Below, piece by piece: positions 16,255-24,591 of a stretch of DNA of 64,000 nt. The notes under the pieces were generated by a model, which had not been told where the DNA came from, made no database searches, and saw nothing but the letters and a program-made list of their open reading frames with translations. The stretch lies in the NCBI RefSeq assembly GCF_014117325.1, contig NZ_CP059732.1, positions 8,383,501-8,447,500 of the forward strand, in the 5' to 3' direction. The position numbers and the translations under genes were made by a program. This DNA is from Spirosoma foliorum. GTDB taxonomy: Bacteria > Bacteroidota > Bacteroidia > Cytophagales > Spirosomataceae. Positions within the stretch are counted from its first letter, which is position 1. Each line of letters opens with the position of its first letter.

Positions 16255-19200
16255 TTACTTTAACGCATCGAATAAAATCTCGGCGGGGTGTTGGGCTTTA
16301 CGACCAGTGCCGTCTTTGATCTGATGGCGGCAGCTGGTGCCTGCGGCTGAGATAATGGCATCTTCGGCCTTGCGAACGGCTGGGAACAAGACTAACTCGC
16401 CAATCTGCATCGACAATTCGTAATGTTCTTCTTCAAAGCCAAACGAACCCGCCATGCCACAACAACCTGATGGAATTAGCTGAACGTTATAATTTTGAGG
16501 TAACGATAATACTTTCTTGACCGGAATCATTGAGGACAACGCCTTTTGGTGGCAATGGCCGTGAACCTTCACCAATTCGGTTTTAGCTGTGAACAAACTC
16601 CGGTCAATGCGACCGGCGTCGGCTTCACGGGCGAGCCATTCTTCAAACAGAAAGACGTTTTTGGCAATACGCTGAGCGTCCGCTTTTAACTCTGCTGGTA
16701 CAAGGTCGGGGTATTCATCCCGGAAAGCCAGAATGGCCGACGGTTCCAGACCAATCAACGGTGTTTCGTCGGTAATGAGATCTTTGAAGATTGTAACATT
16801 GCGTATCGCTAATTTTTTGGCTTCATCTACCAGCCCTTTGGACAAATAGGTTCGCCCGCTTTCAGCGTGATCGGGGAGCGCGACGGTATACCCTAATCGC
16901 TCCAGTAGCTGAATCGCTTTTTGCCCTACTTCTACGTCGTTGTAATTCGTGAACTCATCGGCAAAAAGCAGAACAGTACCCGATTTTAGTTCTGGCGAAT
17001 CTGCGAGGAGAGCGGGAGTATAGTTATTCCGGTTCTCGCGTCCGATTCGTTCGTTTTCTTCCTTTTTCTGCTCCCACCACCATTTTCGCAACGTCGTCTT
17101 TGCCATTTCTGGCATCGTACGGTCGGGGTGAAAACCAACAATACGGTTTGCGATTCGACGTAGGGACGCGGTTTCATAGAATCCATTGTAGGCCCAGGGA
17201 ACGAGACTGGCCATCTTCATCAGCCGGGTGAAATTGCCGATCAGACGCGCCCTCATCGGAATGCCACTTTCGTTGTATTTCTGCTGCGTGAATTCGGCTT
17301 TCATACGTGCCATGTCTACGCTCGATGGACACTCGGCTTTGCAGGCTTTGCACGACAGACATAAATCCAGCACGTCTTTAACGGCTTCGAAATCCTGTTC
17401 CGTAGGCGTGGACTGATTGCTGTAGAAATGCCGCAGAATATTAGCTCGGGCGCGTGTGGTGTCGTGCTCGCGTCGGGTAGCCATGTAGCTAGGACACATC
17501 GTTCCGCCCGAAATTTCGGTCTTGCGGCAATCGCCGGAGCCGGAGCATTTTTCGGCCAGTTCGAGCATCCCGCCATCCTTCGAGAAGTCGAAAATGGTCT
17601 TTGGTTGCGGAATGATCACATCGGCCTCCGACCGCAGCGACTCGTTCATGGGTGGCGTATTGACCACCTTGCCCGGATTGAACGTATTGTGCGGGTCCCA
17701 AAGGTCTTTGACATCCTTGCACAACTGGAAGTTTTCGGGGCCGAGCATAAAGGCGATGCACTCGCCCCGTAATCGCCCATCGCCATGTTCGCCGGAGAGC
17801 GAACCTCCGTATTTTTTGACGAGTGCTGCCGTATCCAGCAATAACGCCCGGAAATTGGCCCGACCTTTTGAGGATTTAAGATTGATAAGCGGTAGAACGT
17901 GAATCTCGCCCGCACCAGCATGAGCCGAATATTCCAGTTTCAGGCCGTGGTTCTCCCAGGCCATTTTGTCCAGTTCGTCGATGTAGTCAGGGAGATCATG
18001 AACATCCACAGCGGTATCTTCAATGACGTTGGCCGGTTTCTCATCGCCGGGGATGTTGTACATGATACTCAACCCCGCTTTTCGGAGCGCCCACGGCTTT
18101 TTGGTGTCTTCGTCGAACAGAATGGGATAGGTGTAACCTAAACCCTTTTGTTTCAAAGCAGTAACAAAACCCTCTGCCCTCTTTCCTACGCCTTCCTTCG
18201 TATCGTCGAAAAACTCGACCATTAGAATCGCCTTCGGATCACCTTCTACGAACTCCCTATTTTTGAGTTGCTCGATGTTGGTTTTCGTCAGTTGCAAAAT
18301 GTAATCATCCACCAGTTCCGATGCCGAACAGTTATGCGCCAGCGCCACTAAATTCGCTTCAAGCGACTGCCGAATGGTTGGGAAATGCGCGCAAACCAGC
18401 GCCGTTTCTTTCGGTGGCAGCGGGAGTAAGTTAAGTTTGGCTTCGGTGATAAAGCAAAGCGTCCCTTCTGAACCAGCGATGAGTTGGGCGAAGTTGAATT
18501 GGGGGGAAGAAAGGGAGGAGATGGACGAAGGGGAGGAAACGGTAGAGGCAGTCTGATTATTCTCCCTTTTCTCCCACTCGTCCCTTTCCTCCTTCTCCTC
18601 CCAAAATTTCACCATCGCATCCAGCGCATACCCCGTATTCCGCCGTGTAACGGTTGGTTTAGGGTAGCCTTCCCGTATGTGCTGGCGAACGTCGGGTTTT
18701 GAGAGCCAGTCGCGGAATTGAACGTATAGGCGCTGTTCTAGCGGGCTTACTACATTTTCTCCTCTGCATTTTGCATCGAATTGTGCCTGATTGAGCGAAC
18801 CGAACGTTACTTCGGCACCATCGCTCAATACCACCCGTACTTCGAGCAGGTGATCGCGGGTGGTGCCCCAGATGATGGAGTGTAGACCACAAGAGTTGTT
18901 GCCAATCATGCCACCAATCATCGCCCGACTGGCCGTAGAGGTTTCGGGACCGAATAGCAAACCGTGCGGTTTCAGGAAGGCATTCAGATCGTCGCGAATG
19001 ACGCCCGGTTGCACACGAACCCATTTTTCGTCGGCATTGACTTCCTGAATTTTTCCAAAATACTTAGATATATCAACGACAATTCCACTGCCCACTACCT
19101 GCCCGGCGAGCGACGTGCCAGCCGCTCGGGGAATCAGACCGATGTTATGCTGTTGGGCAAAGCGAAGGAGCCGCTTGATGTCGGCAACGGACTTGGGCAG

Positions 19201-19353
19201 CGCTACCGCCACTGGCATTTCCTGATACACGGAGGCATCAGTTGCATACAAAATTCGCTGGGCGGTATGTTCAGGCGATTCATCGAAATACAAATCACCC
19301 TCAAAGGAGGGAAGTAAGGTTGCGAAAGGGATTTTAGGGGTTATCAGGAACAT
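16255..19353 (-). CDS. FAD-binding / 4Fe-4S oxidoreductase (GlcD-GlcF fusion, D-lactate-dehydrogenase-like)
   Basis: The ATG at 19353 gives 1032 residues; an earlier TTG adds 12 with no merit. The N-terminal half is a VAO-type FAD domain: PRAAGTSLAGQVVG near 76-89, the NNSCG segment near 153, then the C-terminal FAD-oxidase domain ending 'GEHGDGRLRGE..LWDPHNTFNPGK'. The second half is an iron-sulfur unit: C603, C609 and C620 in CSGSGDCRKTEISGGTMC, then CLSCKACKAEC at 665-675, followed by two CCG-type modules (GHCHQKA, SGCCGMAGSFGF). Such fusions oxidise 2-hydroxy acids such as D-lactate or 2-hydroxyglutarate and feed quinones at the inner membrane face. Residues about 252-284 (EEKEERDEWEKRE, then Ser-rich) are a low-complexity insert encoded by an inverted repeat at 18499-18602. 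Exact substrate unknown. Confidence 0.92.
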   Translation of the reverse strand: MFLITPKIPFATLLPSFEGDLYFDESPEHTAQRILYATDASVYQEMPVAVALPKSVADIKRLLRFAQQHNIGLIPRAAGTSLAGQVVGSGIVVDISKYFGKIQEVNADEKWVRVQPGVIRDDLNAFLKPHGLLFGPETSTASRAMIGGMIGNNSCGLHSIIWGTTRDHLLEVRVVLSDGAEVTFGSLNQAQFDAKCRGENVVSPLEQRLYVQFRDWLSKPDVRQHIREGYPKPTVTRRNTGYALDAMVKFWEEKEERDEWEKRENNQTASTVSSPSSISSLSSPQFNFAQLIAGSEGTLCFITEAKLNLLPLPPKETALVCAHFPTIRQSLEANLVALAHNCSASELVDDYILQLTKTNIEQLKNREFVEGDPKAILMVEFFDDTKEGVGKRAEGFVTALKQKGLGYTYPILFDEDTKKPWALRKAGLSIMYNIPGDEKPANVIEDTAVDVHDLPDYIDELDKMAWENHGLKLEYSAHAGAGEIHVLPLINLKSSKGRANFRALLLDTAALVKKYGGSLSGEHGDGRLRGECIAFMLGPENFQLCKDVKDLWDPHNTFNPGKVVNTPPMNESLRSEADVIIPQPKTIFDFSKDGGMLELAEKCSGSGDCRKTEISGGTMCPSYMATRREHDTTRARANILRHFYSNQSTPTEQDFEAVKDVLDLCLSCKACKAECPSSVDMARMKAEFTQQKYNESGIPMRARLIGNFTRLMKMASLVPWAYNGFYETASLRRIANRIVGFHPDRTMPEMAKTTLRKWWWEQKKEENERIGRENRNNYTPALLADSPELKSGTVLLFADEFTNYNDVEVGQKAIQLLERLGYTVALPDHAESGRTYLSKGLVDEAKKLAIRNVTIFKDLITDETPLIGLEPSAILAFRDEYPDLVPAELKADAQRIAKNVFLFEEWLAREADAGRIDRSLFTAKTELVKVHGHCHQKALSSMIPVKKVLSLPQNYNVQLIPSGCCGMAGSFGFEEEHYELSMQIGELVLFPAVRKAEDAIISAAGTSCRHQIKDGTGRKAQHPAEILFDALK
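18499..18602. repeat. Inverted repeat inserted inside a coding sequence, copy 2 of the purine/pyrimidine type
   Basis: The top strand is G/A-rich (GGGGAAGAAAGGGAGGAG) then C/T-rich (CCCTTTCCTCCTTCTCCTCC), like 12172-12297, with a short centre near 18550. It encodes about 33 residues of Glu/Lys/Arg then Ser in frame within the FAD domain, between DAMVKFW and FNFAQLIAGSEG, where related enzymes are contiguous. Confidence 0.72.
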
Positions 19354-19454
19354 AGCAGAGTAGGCATCAAACAGGCCATAAAGATACAAAAACCGAAGTG
19401 CGTTTGTGGAAATAAGCTATTCCCGCCATCAATCTGCAAAAACCATTTACTGCC

Positions 19455-20012
19455 ATGACAACACGCCGAACCTACTCGCCCGTACGCTTTGATTTCGCTC
19501 CTTTCGTGGGCGTAGCCCTATTGTTGATTGTATTTTTTGTGTTCACGAAAGCGATTCGGCGTCCTGTAATTATGGGCGTTACGGTACCCGCTGGTTGCCG
19601 TAAATATGAGTTGCCAACCTACCCAAAAAAGATTGTCACGTTATTTTTGATGGGCGACAACCGAATTGGGTTTATGCAGTACTGGCATGGCGACGATATG
19701 GTTGAATTACAGCAAACGGATTTCAGGCCAGAAGGCATCCGTAAACTGTTAGCAACGGTTGGGAAATCGGCTGAGGACAATGACGTGGCTATTGTTATAA
19801 AACCTACTTCGTTGGCTACCTTCGGGAATGTTGCTAATGCGTTGAAAGAACTCAAACTTGCCGAAAACCTGCCTTATTTATTCGTATCTGATCTTAGCGC
19901 GAATGAGCAACGCATGCTGAGTTATTACGAGCGAATTTTCATGGGTGACTCGTCGATACGAGATACTGTGTTTTTGAAAGTGCCGCCGTATTATCTGGCC
20001 GACAACTTATAG
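19455..20012 (+). CDS. Degenerate ExbD/TolR-like membrane protein
   Basis: The 185-residue protein has one N-terminal helix (FAPFVGVALLLIVFFVFTKA) and a periplasmic domain, the ExbD/TolR layout. In ExbD the helix starts TPxxDVxLVLLxFF, with an Asp that carries protons. Here the matching stretch is 'APFVGVALLLIVFF', so a Gly replaces that Asp. The periplasmic part resembles the family in 'GIRKLLATVGKSAEDNDVAIVIKPTSLATFGNVANALKELKLAE', the usual helix-strand pattern that ends in a peptidoglycan or TonB-contact domain. No ExbB or second ExbD gene is adjacent. It diverges from the oxidoreductase gene, and its 3' end overlaps the convergent DUF1648 gene by 22 bases. Family call probable; energy-transducing activity doubtful. 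Confidence 0.72.
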   Translation: MTTRRTYSPVRFDFAPFVGVALLLIVFFVFTKAIRRPVIMGVTVPAGCRKYELPTYPKKIVTLFLMGDNRIGFMQYWHGDDMVELQQTDFRPEGIRKLLATVGKSAEDNDVAIVIKPTSLATFGNVANALKELKLAENLPYLFVSDLSANEQRMLSYYERIFMGDSSIRDTVFLKVPPYYLADNL

Positions 20013-20479
20013 GCTCTAATCACGCTAATTACTGTACTGACACCAACCAAGGCGATAAAAAGAAAGGATGGCCAGAGACTGACTTGCTTCTGGTGATGGA
20101 TACTGGCCCAGCTTATTTGACCCGCAATGCACAAAAATAATCCTGCTACTAAAAACCGAATCGTAGCAAATAACTGATCGAAATTCTGCCGCTGATGGAC
20201 TGTATTGTCAGGCGTACGTGGGCCAGGGAAATTCATCAGTTCAGTAGGTGTATACCGAATTGCCCATAAGACTCCAACTATACATAGGCAAACAATAGGA
20301 AGTATTAATAAAGTGTCAGGACTGCCGAAATGATCAGCCTGCCCGTTTCCATTGAAATGGGTTGGTATAGGGCCGGTAAGTAAGATTGAGCCAGTGACAG
20401 ATACACCAACTAACGTAATAAGCAGGAAGATCGTCAGGCGATTTGCATTACGCTCGTAGGGACTTGCAGATGTCTTCAT
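19991..20479 (-). CDS. DUF1648-domain small membrane protein
   Basis: Starting at ATG 20479 (four bases after the stop of the upstream gene; an earlier in-frame ATG at 20512 would overlap that gene by 29 bases) the protein has 162 residues and four hydrophobic helices. The phrase 'GPIPTHFNGNGQADHFGSPDTLLILPI' is the DUF1648 signature, a P-x-H-F-N/D-G-x-G-x-x-D loop after the first helix, found in SdpI-like and related immunity or anti-sigma-like membrane proteins. Actual role unknown. It forms a pair with the preceding 122-residue membrane protein gene. Convergent overlap with the ExbD-like gene at its 3' end. Confidence 0.8.
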   Translation of the reverse strand: MKTSASPYERNANRLTIFLLITLVGVSVTGSILLTGPIPTHFNGNGQADHFGSPDTLLILPIVCLCIVGVLWAIRYTPTELMNFPGPRTPDNTVHQRQNFDQLFATIRFLVAGLFLCIAGQISWASIHHQKQVSLWPSFLFIALVGVSTVISVIRAYKLSAR

Positions 20480-20483
20480 ACCC

Positions 20484-20852
20484 CTATGACTTCCTTCTGC
20501 CCGATTTGCCACTATCTAGGATTCGTTTTAATCGCCCACCAACGAAACTACCGACAAATGACAAAATCATGGAACCGTAGAGACCGAAGTTTTCGAGTTC
20601 AATGTGAAAGGAATTGGTGGGGTGTTCAAGAAAGAACATGTAAACGATCCAGATCGAACCGGCCTGAATCAAAGCTAGAAACCAACCTTTGCGAGGCTCT
20701 AGAAAACCGAGGGTTGTGGCTAGAATAGTGGCTACCAGATAGGGGAGATGGGCAGCAATGGCAACGCGTATGCAGTATAAAATAAGGGCGCTGCCGAGTA
20801 AGGTCAGGATACTATTGAGAAATAGCCGTCGGTCAAAAAAGGGAGTGGCCAT
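20484..20852 (-). CDS. Small membrane protein, unrecognised
   Basis: The 122 residues form about four helices (FLNSILTLLGSALILYCIRVAIAA; LPYLVATILATTLGFL; GWFLALIQAGSIWIVYMFFL; LYGSMILSFVGSFVGG) with a basic C-terminal tail (RLKRILDSGKSGRRKS). No known domain is evident. It is followed after four bases by the DUF1648 gene and preceded by a 62-base palindrome and the DUF4097 gene, all on the minus strand, so the three may be one sigma-54-driven unit. A role in the same envelope response is only inferred from position. Confidence 0.72.
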   Translation of the reverse strand: MATPFFDRRLFLNSILTLLGSALILYCIRVAIAAHLPYLVATILATTLGFLEPRKGWFLALIQAGSIWIVYMFFLEHPTNSFHIELENFGLYGSMILSFVGSFVGGRLKRILDSGKSGRRKS

Positions 20853-20858
20853 GTTAAA

Positions 20859-20920
20859 ATGTATGATGTAGGATATATGATGTATTTTCGATCATACGCC
20901 ATATATCCTACATCATACAT
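20859..20920. repeat. 21-bp palindrome between DUF4097 and small membrane protein genes
   Basis: Perfect arms ATGTATGATGTAGGATATATG (20859-20879) and complement (20900-20920) separated by 20 bases. It lies 3 bases after the stop codon of the DUF4097 gene and just before the next start codon. Confidence 0.75.
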
Positions 20921-20923
20921 CTT

Positions 20924-21979
20924 TTATTGGTTCACGTAAACGCTTCCGCTGCTGGCGGTGAGTGTTACAGGAATGCCACCACCGTTCAGGGTTCCTCTGA
21001 TGCGGTCTTTTTCGGTGTCACCATTGAAGTTGTTCAGCGGGATCTTGATGCTGTTGCCGCTCAGATTCAGCGTGATGCCTTTATCGAGAGGCATTTTTAC
21101 GCGAACGCTGCCGGCGCTGGTCGATAACCGAACGGGACCGGTCAATTTCGAGATGCTCACGTCAACACCACCTGCGCTGGTGCTGGCGTCGATACTGCCA
21201 ACAATATTGGCAATCCGTACTGATCCACCCGACGTGCCTGCTTTAATATCGCCTTCAAGGCTTTCGCCGTTGATGCTGCCACCACTGGTTTGTGCGTCGA
21301 TATCGCCTTTCAAATCTGCAAGCCGGATGCTGCCACCCGAGGTATGCAGACGCATGTTGCCTGTTGAGGATTTACCTTCAATCGATCCGCCTGAAGTTTG
21401 TAGATCCAGCCGTCCTGAATTACCCGCCTGGCAACCATCGAAGTGGATAGAGCCGCCTGAAGTTTGTCCGTTAATATCGCCGTCTACATCGTTCATGTGC
21501 AGGCTACCCCCGCTGGTACGGAATTTCTGGTTGCCGCTCAGAGAGGCCAGATGGATGCTGCCACCCGAGGTGCGGAGATCAGTAGTTACTTTGCGAGGTG
21601 TGTAGAATTTGAAGCTGATACTTAAGCTGTTTTTCCAGTTGTTAAGATTATTGTGGCGTTTGGCCGTGGCAACGATGGTGCCGCCTTCCTGAGCAATCGT
21701 AATATCGTAATCCTTCAGCCGATCTTCGATTTCGGCTTTGTCGAGGTTGCCGTTTCCATTGTTGCCACGGACGTACATTTCCACTTTGGCGTTCATATCG
21801 GTACCGCCTTCAATGGTTAAGCTACCGCCAGAGGTTTCGGCGCGTACTGAGTTAATATTGCCCGAGAACGTTTTGACTTGGTAGGGTGTATCCCGGTCGT
21901 CTTTAGGATTATTGGCAAGGGCTGTCAGCGAGAAAGTGGCTACGCCCAGTAGAGTTAGGAAGAACTGATTGCGTTTCAT
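20924..21979 (-). CDS. DUF4097-family beta-solenoid protein with TSGGS repeats
   Basis: After a signal peptide (MKRNQFFLTLLGVATFSLTALA) the 351-residue protein becomes a chain of about ten short repeats of the form T-S-G-G-S-[IL] every 18-23 residues: RTSGGSIHLASL, QTSGGSIHFDG, QTSGGSIEGKSS, HTSGGSIRLADL, QTSGGSINGESL, GTSGGSVRIANI, STSAGGVDVSIS, STSAGSVRVKMP. This is the DUF4097 pattern, expected to fold as a parallel beta-solenoid in the periplasm or on the surface. Members are often encoded beside ECF sigma/anti-sigma pairs; this one instead has a near-perfect sigma-54 promoter at 22086-22101 and the twin enhancer sites at 22156-22192. Molecular role is unknown. Family and export are clear. 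Confidence 0.9.
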   Translation of the reverse strand: MKRNQFFLTLLGVATFSLTALANNPKDDRDTPYQVKTFSGNINSVRAETSGGSLTIEGGTDMNAKVEMYVRGNNGNGNLDKAEIEDRLKDYDITIAQEGGTIVATAKRHNNLNNWKNSLSISFKFYTPRKVTTDLRTSGGSIHLASLSGNQKFRTSGGSLHMNDVDGDINGQTSGGSIHFDGCQAGNSGRLDLQTSGGSIEGKSSTGNMRLHTSGGSIRLADLKGDIDAQTSGGSINGESLEGDIKAGTSGGSVRIANIVGSIDASTSAGGVDVSISKLTGPVRLSTSAGSVRVKMPLDKGITLNLSGNSIKIPLNNFNGDTEKDRIRGTLNGGGIPVTLTASSGSVYVNQ

Positions 21980-22085
21980 ACGATTTGTCTTGTTTATACA
22001 GCAAAGATGCTAGTCTGGATACGAAGGTTGCATGAGGTTGAATTTCTTCTGCTTTTAGCAACGGATACAGATGTAATAGTAGGGT

Positions 22086-22101
22086 AGCAAGCGGTGTGCC
22101 A
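22086..22101 (-). promoter_or_regulatory. Sigma-54 promoter of the DUF4097 gene
   Basis: Read on the minus strand: TGGCAC-ACCGC-TTGCT. This matches the sigma-54 consensus TGGCAC-N5-TTGCW fully, with the 10-base distance from GG to GC. It is about 107 bases from the start codon. Confidence 0.85.
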
Positions 22102-22155
22102 GTGAGGTAAATGATTAGTAGTCAGTTGTCTATATTTCTTGATGCTTGTGGGGAT

Positions 22156-22192
22156 TGTCCGTCAACGGACAATAGCTGTTCGCTGGTGGACA
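22156..22192 (-). promoter_or_regulatory. Twin activator sites (enhancer) of the DUF4097 gene
   Basis: Site 1 is TGTCCG-TCAA-CGGACA (22156-22171), site 2 is TGTTCG-CTGG-TGGACA (22177-22192), 21 bp apart. 54 bases separate site 1 from the -24 T. The same arrangement occurs at 31218, 46078, 52120 and 63764. Confidence 0.8.
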
Positions 22193-22196
22193 GCGT

Positions 22197-22336
22197 AACC
22201 CCACCCCAACCCCTCCCCTGAAAGCAGGGGAGGGGCTAAAAGGCGATAGAGGGGGCCTCATTACCTTCTCAATTAGATTCCAGACTAAACTGCCCCCCTC
22301 TCCTGTTTTTCAGGAGAGGGGTTGGGGGTGAGGTAG
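22197..22336. repeat. GC-rich inverted repeat
   Basis: CCCCAACCCCTCCCCTGAAAG-type left arm and a GAGGGGTTGGGGGTGAG right arm surround a ~60-base middle that itself holds a CCCCTG/CAGGGG hairpin. It ends at the stop codon of the S41 peptidase gene. The rest of the 357-base gap holds only the sigma-54 control region. Confidence 0.65.
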
Positions 22337-24091
22337 TTATTTTTTCTTTTTAGGTGCAGCCACCGGCTTCTTCACACCCAGATGATTCAGAGCCGCTTCC
22401 AGCACCGTGTCACGACCGGCCTGCCAGTCGGCGGCTGAGGGTTTTACCAGAATCGCTGGCTGAATACCTTTTCCATTCCATTCGGTACCGTCGGGATACA
22501 TGTCTCGCTTGGTGCAAACACGGGCCATTACCCCACCGGGAAGTGAGAAGGCTAACGGCTGGCCCGTACTGCCACCGGTAGGCTCGCCGATAATTGTACC
22601 CCGTTTCATGGCGTCGAATACGACGGCGAAATCTTCGGCGGCCGAAAAGGTTTGGCCGCTGGTGAGCACAACGACTGGTTTTGTGTAGAGATTTTTGCCA
22701 TTGGCAGGCCAACCGTCGCCATCATCTTCAACGGGTTCAAAAACGACGGATTCGCCACGTACTCGCCGTAATGGACTGTATAGCCGCGACGAATACGAAC
22801 CCGTTTTCATCGGTTTATCAGTCAGATAACCCAACACATTCCAGCCGTACCCACTATCTCCTCCGCCGTTCTGCCGGATATCGAGAATGAGCGCATTGGT
22901 CGTGGCAATAGAGTCAAATGCAGCTTTGAAACCGTTTAGCGCCTGGTTATTTTCGAAGTTGTTGAGCTGCACGTAGGCCACATTGCCGGGTAAAATCCGG
23001 AAATTAAACGCGGGGGATGGTTTCAGATTTGAATAGCCTGTTCGCGGTAATAGCCGATTAAACGTTTTCCCCGACGGCTCCCGAAAGGTAATCGAAACCG
23101 GTTTATCTTTTGGTCCCCGAAGCAGCCGATACGTATAAGTAGCTACGTCGATATTTTGCGGAGTCGATCCACTCTGGTAGGGGCGTACAAACCGGTCGGC
23201 GTATTCAGTAACGGGCAGACCGTCGATGCTAACGATTTCGAGCATGGGTCTAATGCCTGTTTTCTCCAAACTATCTAAACGAACTTCCTGAACCAGCACC
23301 TTACCATCTACCAACACTGGCCAGATAGGCGGTTGCCGGGATGTTGAATCCTGTAAGGTTGGATCGCTGGCCCAAACATCGGTATGACCGTCGTGGAGCT
23401 GCGCACAGAACGACTGGAGCACTCGCATGTACTCGACCGTAGAGCGGGTAGCCCGAATTTTTGGGAGATACTCCAGATACAGTTTATCCCAATCTACATC
23501 AGCAATGTGATCAAAGTAAGCAAAGTTGTATTTCGCTTCCGACCACAACTTTGAGAGGCCGGCCACTTTTTCATCCTCGCTGATATTGGGTTTATAGGGT
23601 GTTTTGAGTGCAGTTGAATTAAATAAACGTTCGGCTGCCTGCGCTTTTGCTATCAAAGGAACCAGAATAGGATTCTGGCGGACAGTCGTGAACTCGGCAA
23701 GCTCCTTCATATAGCCTGCATAGGCTGGGGCAAATTTCCCCGTCAATGGATAGAGCAGTGTTTGAGCAGCCGTTTCGTTATTTCCGAGTTTCGCCTGGAT
23801 ACGAGCCAGATCAAACGAAATATCACTTTTTCGATAAAACAGCGATTCGTCTTTCTTCGCCAGTTCCTGCACATCGGGGCGATGGTAATAGGCGAGGGCA
23901 TCCAGTAATATCTGTTCTGCCTTTTTCAAACTGTCGATAGGCGGCTTGTCGGCACCTTTTTGCGCCATTCGGGCGCGGCCTCGTTCATTTTGTAAATACT
24001 CGTAAGCCTGGGTACTGGTTAGCGTAGACTGGGCATATGAAGCACTGATACCGACAATGATCGCCAGCAATACCCTTACAACGTAATTCAT
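22337..24091 (-). CDS. S41-family peptidase (C-terminal processing/tail-specific type)
   Basis: The 584-residue protein has a signal peptide (MNYVVRVLLAIIVGISASYAQ), a helical N-terminal region, a PDZ-like stretch (MLEIVSIDGLPVTEYADRFV) and a C-terminal S41 catalytic domain. Catalytic features: 'ALILDIRQNGGGDSGYGWNVLGYL' (the oxyanion/structural strand), then 'VVVLTSGQTFSAAEDFAVVF' with the predicted nucleophile Ser483, and 'IIGEPTGGSTGQPLAFSLPGG'. The C-terminal tail is basic (VAAPKKKK). Periplasmic serine protease that acts on C-termini or damaged envelope proteins. It lies alone between the DUF4097 control region and the second SusC gene. The specific target is unknown. Confidence 0.93.
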   Translation of the reverse strand: MNYVVRVLLAIIVGISASYAQSTLTSTQAYEYLQNERGRARMAQKGADKPPIDSLKKAEQILLDALAYYHRPDVQELAKKDESLFYRKSDISFDLARIQAKLGNNETAAQTLLYPLTGKFAPAYAGYMKELAEFTTVRQNPILVPLIAKAQAAERLFNSTALKTPYKPNISEDEKVAGLSKLWSEAKYNFAYFDHIADVDWDKLYLEYLPKIRATRSTVEYMRVLQSFCAQLHDGHTDVWASDPTLQDSTSRQPPIWPVLVDGKVLVQEVRLDSLEKTGIRPMLEIVSIDGLPVTEYADRFVRPYQSGSTPQNIDVATYTYRLLRGPKDKPVSITFREPSGKTFNRLLPRTGYSNLKPSPAFNFRILPGNVAYVQLNNFENNQALNGFKAAFDSIATTNALILDIRQNGGGDSGYGWNVLGYLTDKPMKTGSYSSRLYSPLRRVRGESVVFEPVEDDGDGWPANGKNLYTKPVVVLTSGQTFSAAEDFAVVFDAMKRGTIIGEPTGGSTGQPLAFSLPGGVMARVCTKRDMYPDGTEWNGKGIQPAILVKPSAADWQAGRDTVLEAALNHLGVKKPVAAPKKKK

Positions 24092-24169
24092 AGTAATTGA
24101 TTTAGGATACCTAAAGATGCATCAACGATATGGGAATGGCAATAGGATAAGTTATATGTAGACTTTTTA

Positions 24170-24360
24170 ATCTGTATTGTGAACACCGCACTAATTTTAG
24201 GTAATTACTGCATTATCAAAGTAAGTATAATTCTATATTGATATGTTAATTTAATTTTGAATATTTTAAAGAATATAAAATTAAATTTGAATATAAATAT
24301 TATTAATAGAATATAATTGGTAAAATATAAAAATTATAAGAATATAGTATTGTGATTATC
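24170..24360. other. Strongly AT-rich upstream region of susC
   Basis: Most of this stretch is A/T (AATTTTGAATATTTTAAAG and similar), unlike its near-50% GC neighbours. It lies in the 500-base gap between the divergent S41 and SusC genes and probably holds their promoters. No gene was seen in it. Confidence 0.6.
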
Positions 24361-24381
24361 GATTTTGTGGAATTATATTTG
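24350..24381 (+). promoter_or_regulatory. Candidate Bacteroidota promoter for the second susC
   Basis: TATATTTG at 24374-24381 fits the -7 consensus TAnnTTTG, and TTG at 24350-24352 lies 21 bases upstream as the -33 element. The transcript would have a leader of about 200 bases. Confidence 0.55.
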
Positions 24382-24591
24382 GATTAAAAATATGCCTGCT
24401 CAGGGCGTGTTTTTTTAATGACGGCCAAGTCTTGATTGGTCTGATTAATACCTGCGGCAATAGTCTCGCTGCAAGCCTACCCCGAGTTTTTATATCGCTT
24501 ATATAAAGTACGTACCCGTTGCTGCAATGGCTGATTAGCTGCTGTATTCACCTGTAATTTTTCCTTTTTATAAACCTAATCGTTAAGTGAG

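Noticed and set aside
16986..17090. Second repeat-derived insert in the oxidoreductase (EQKKEENERIGRENRNN)
   Set aside because: The protein stretch is low-complexity and may be an insert, but the DNA shows no convincing inverted repeat.
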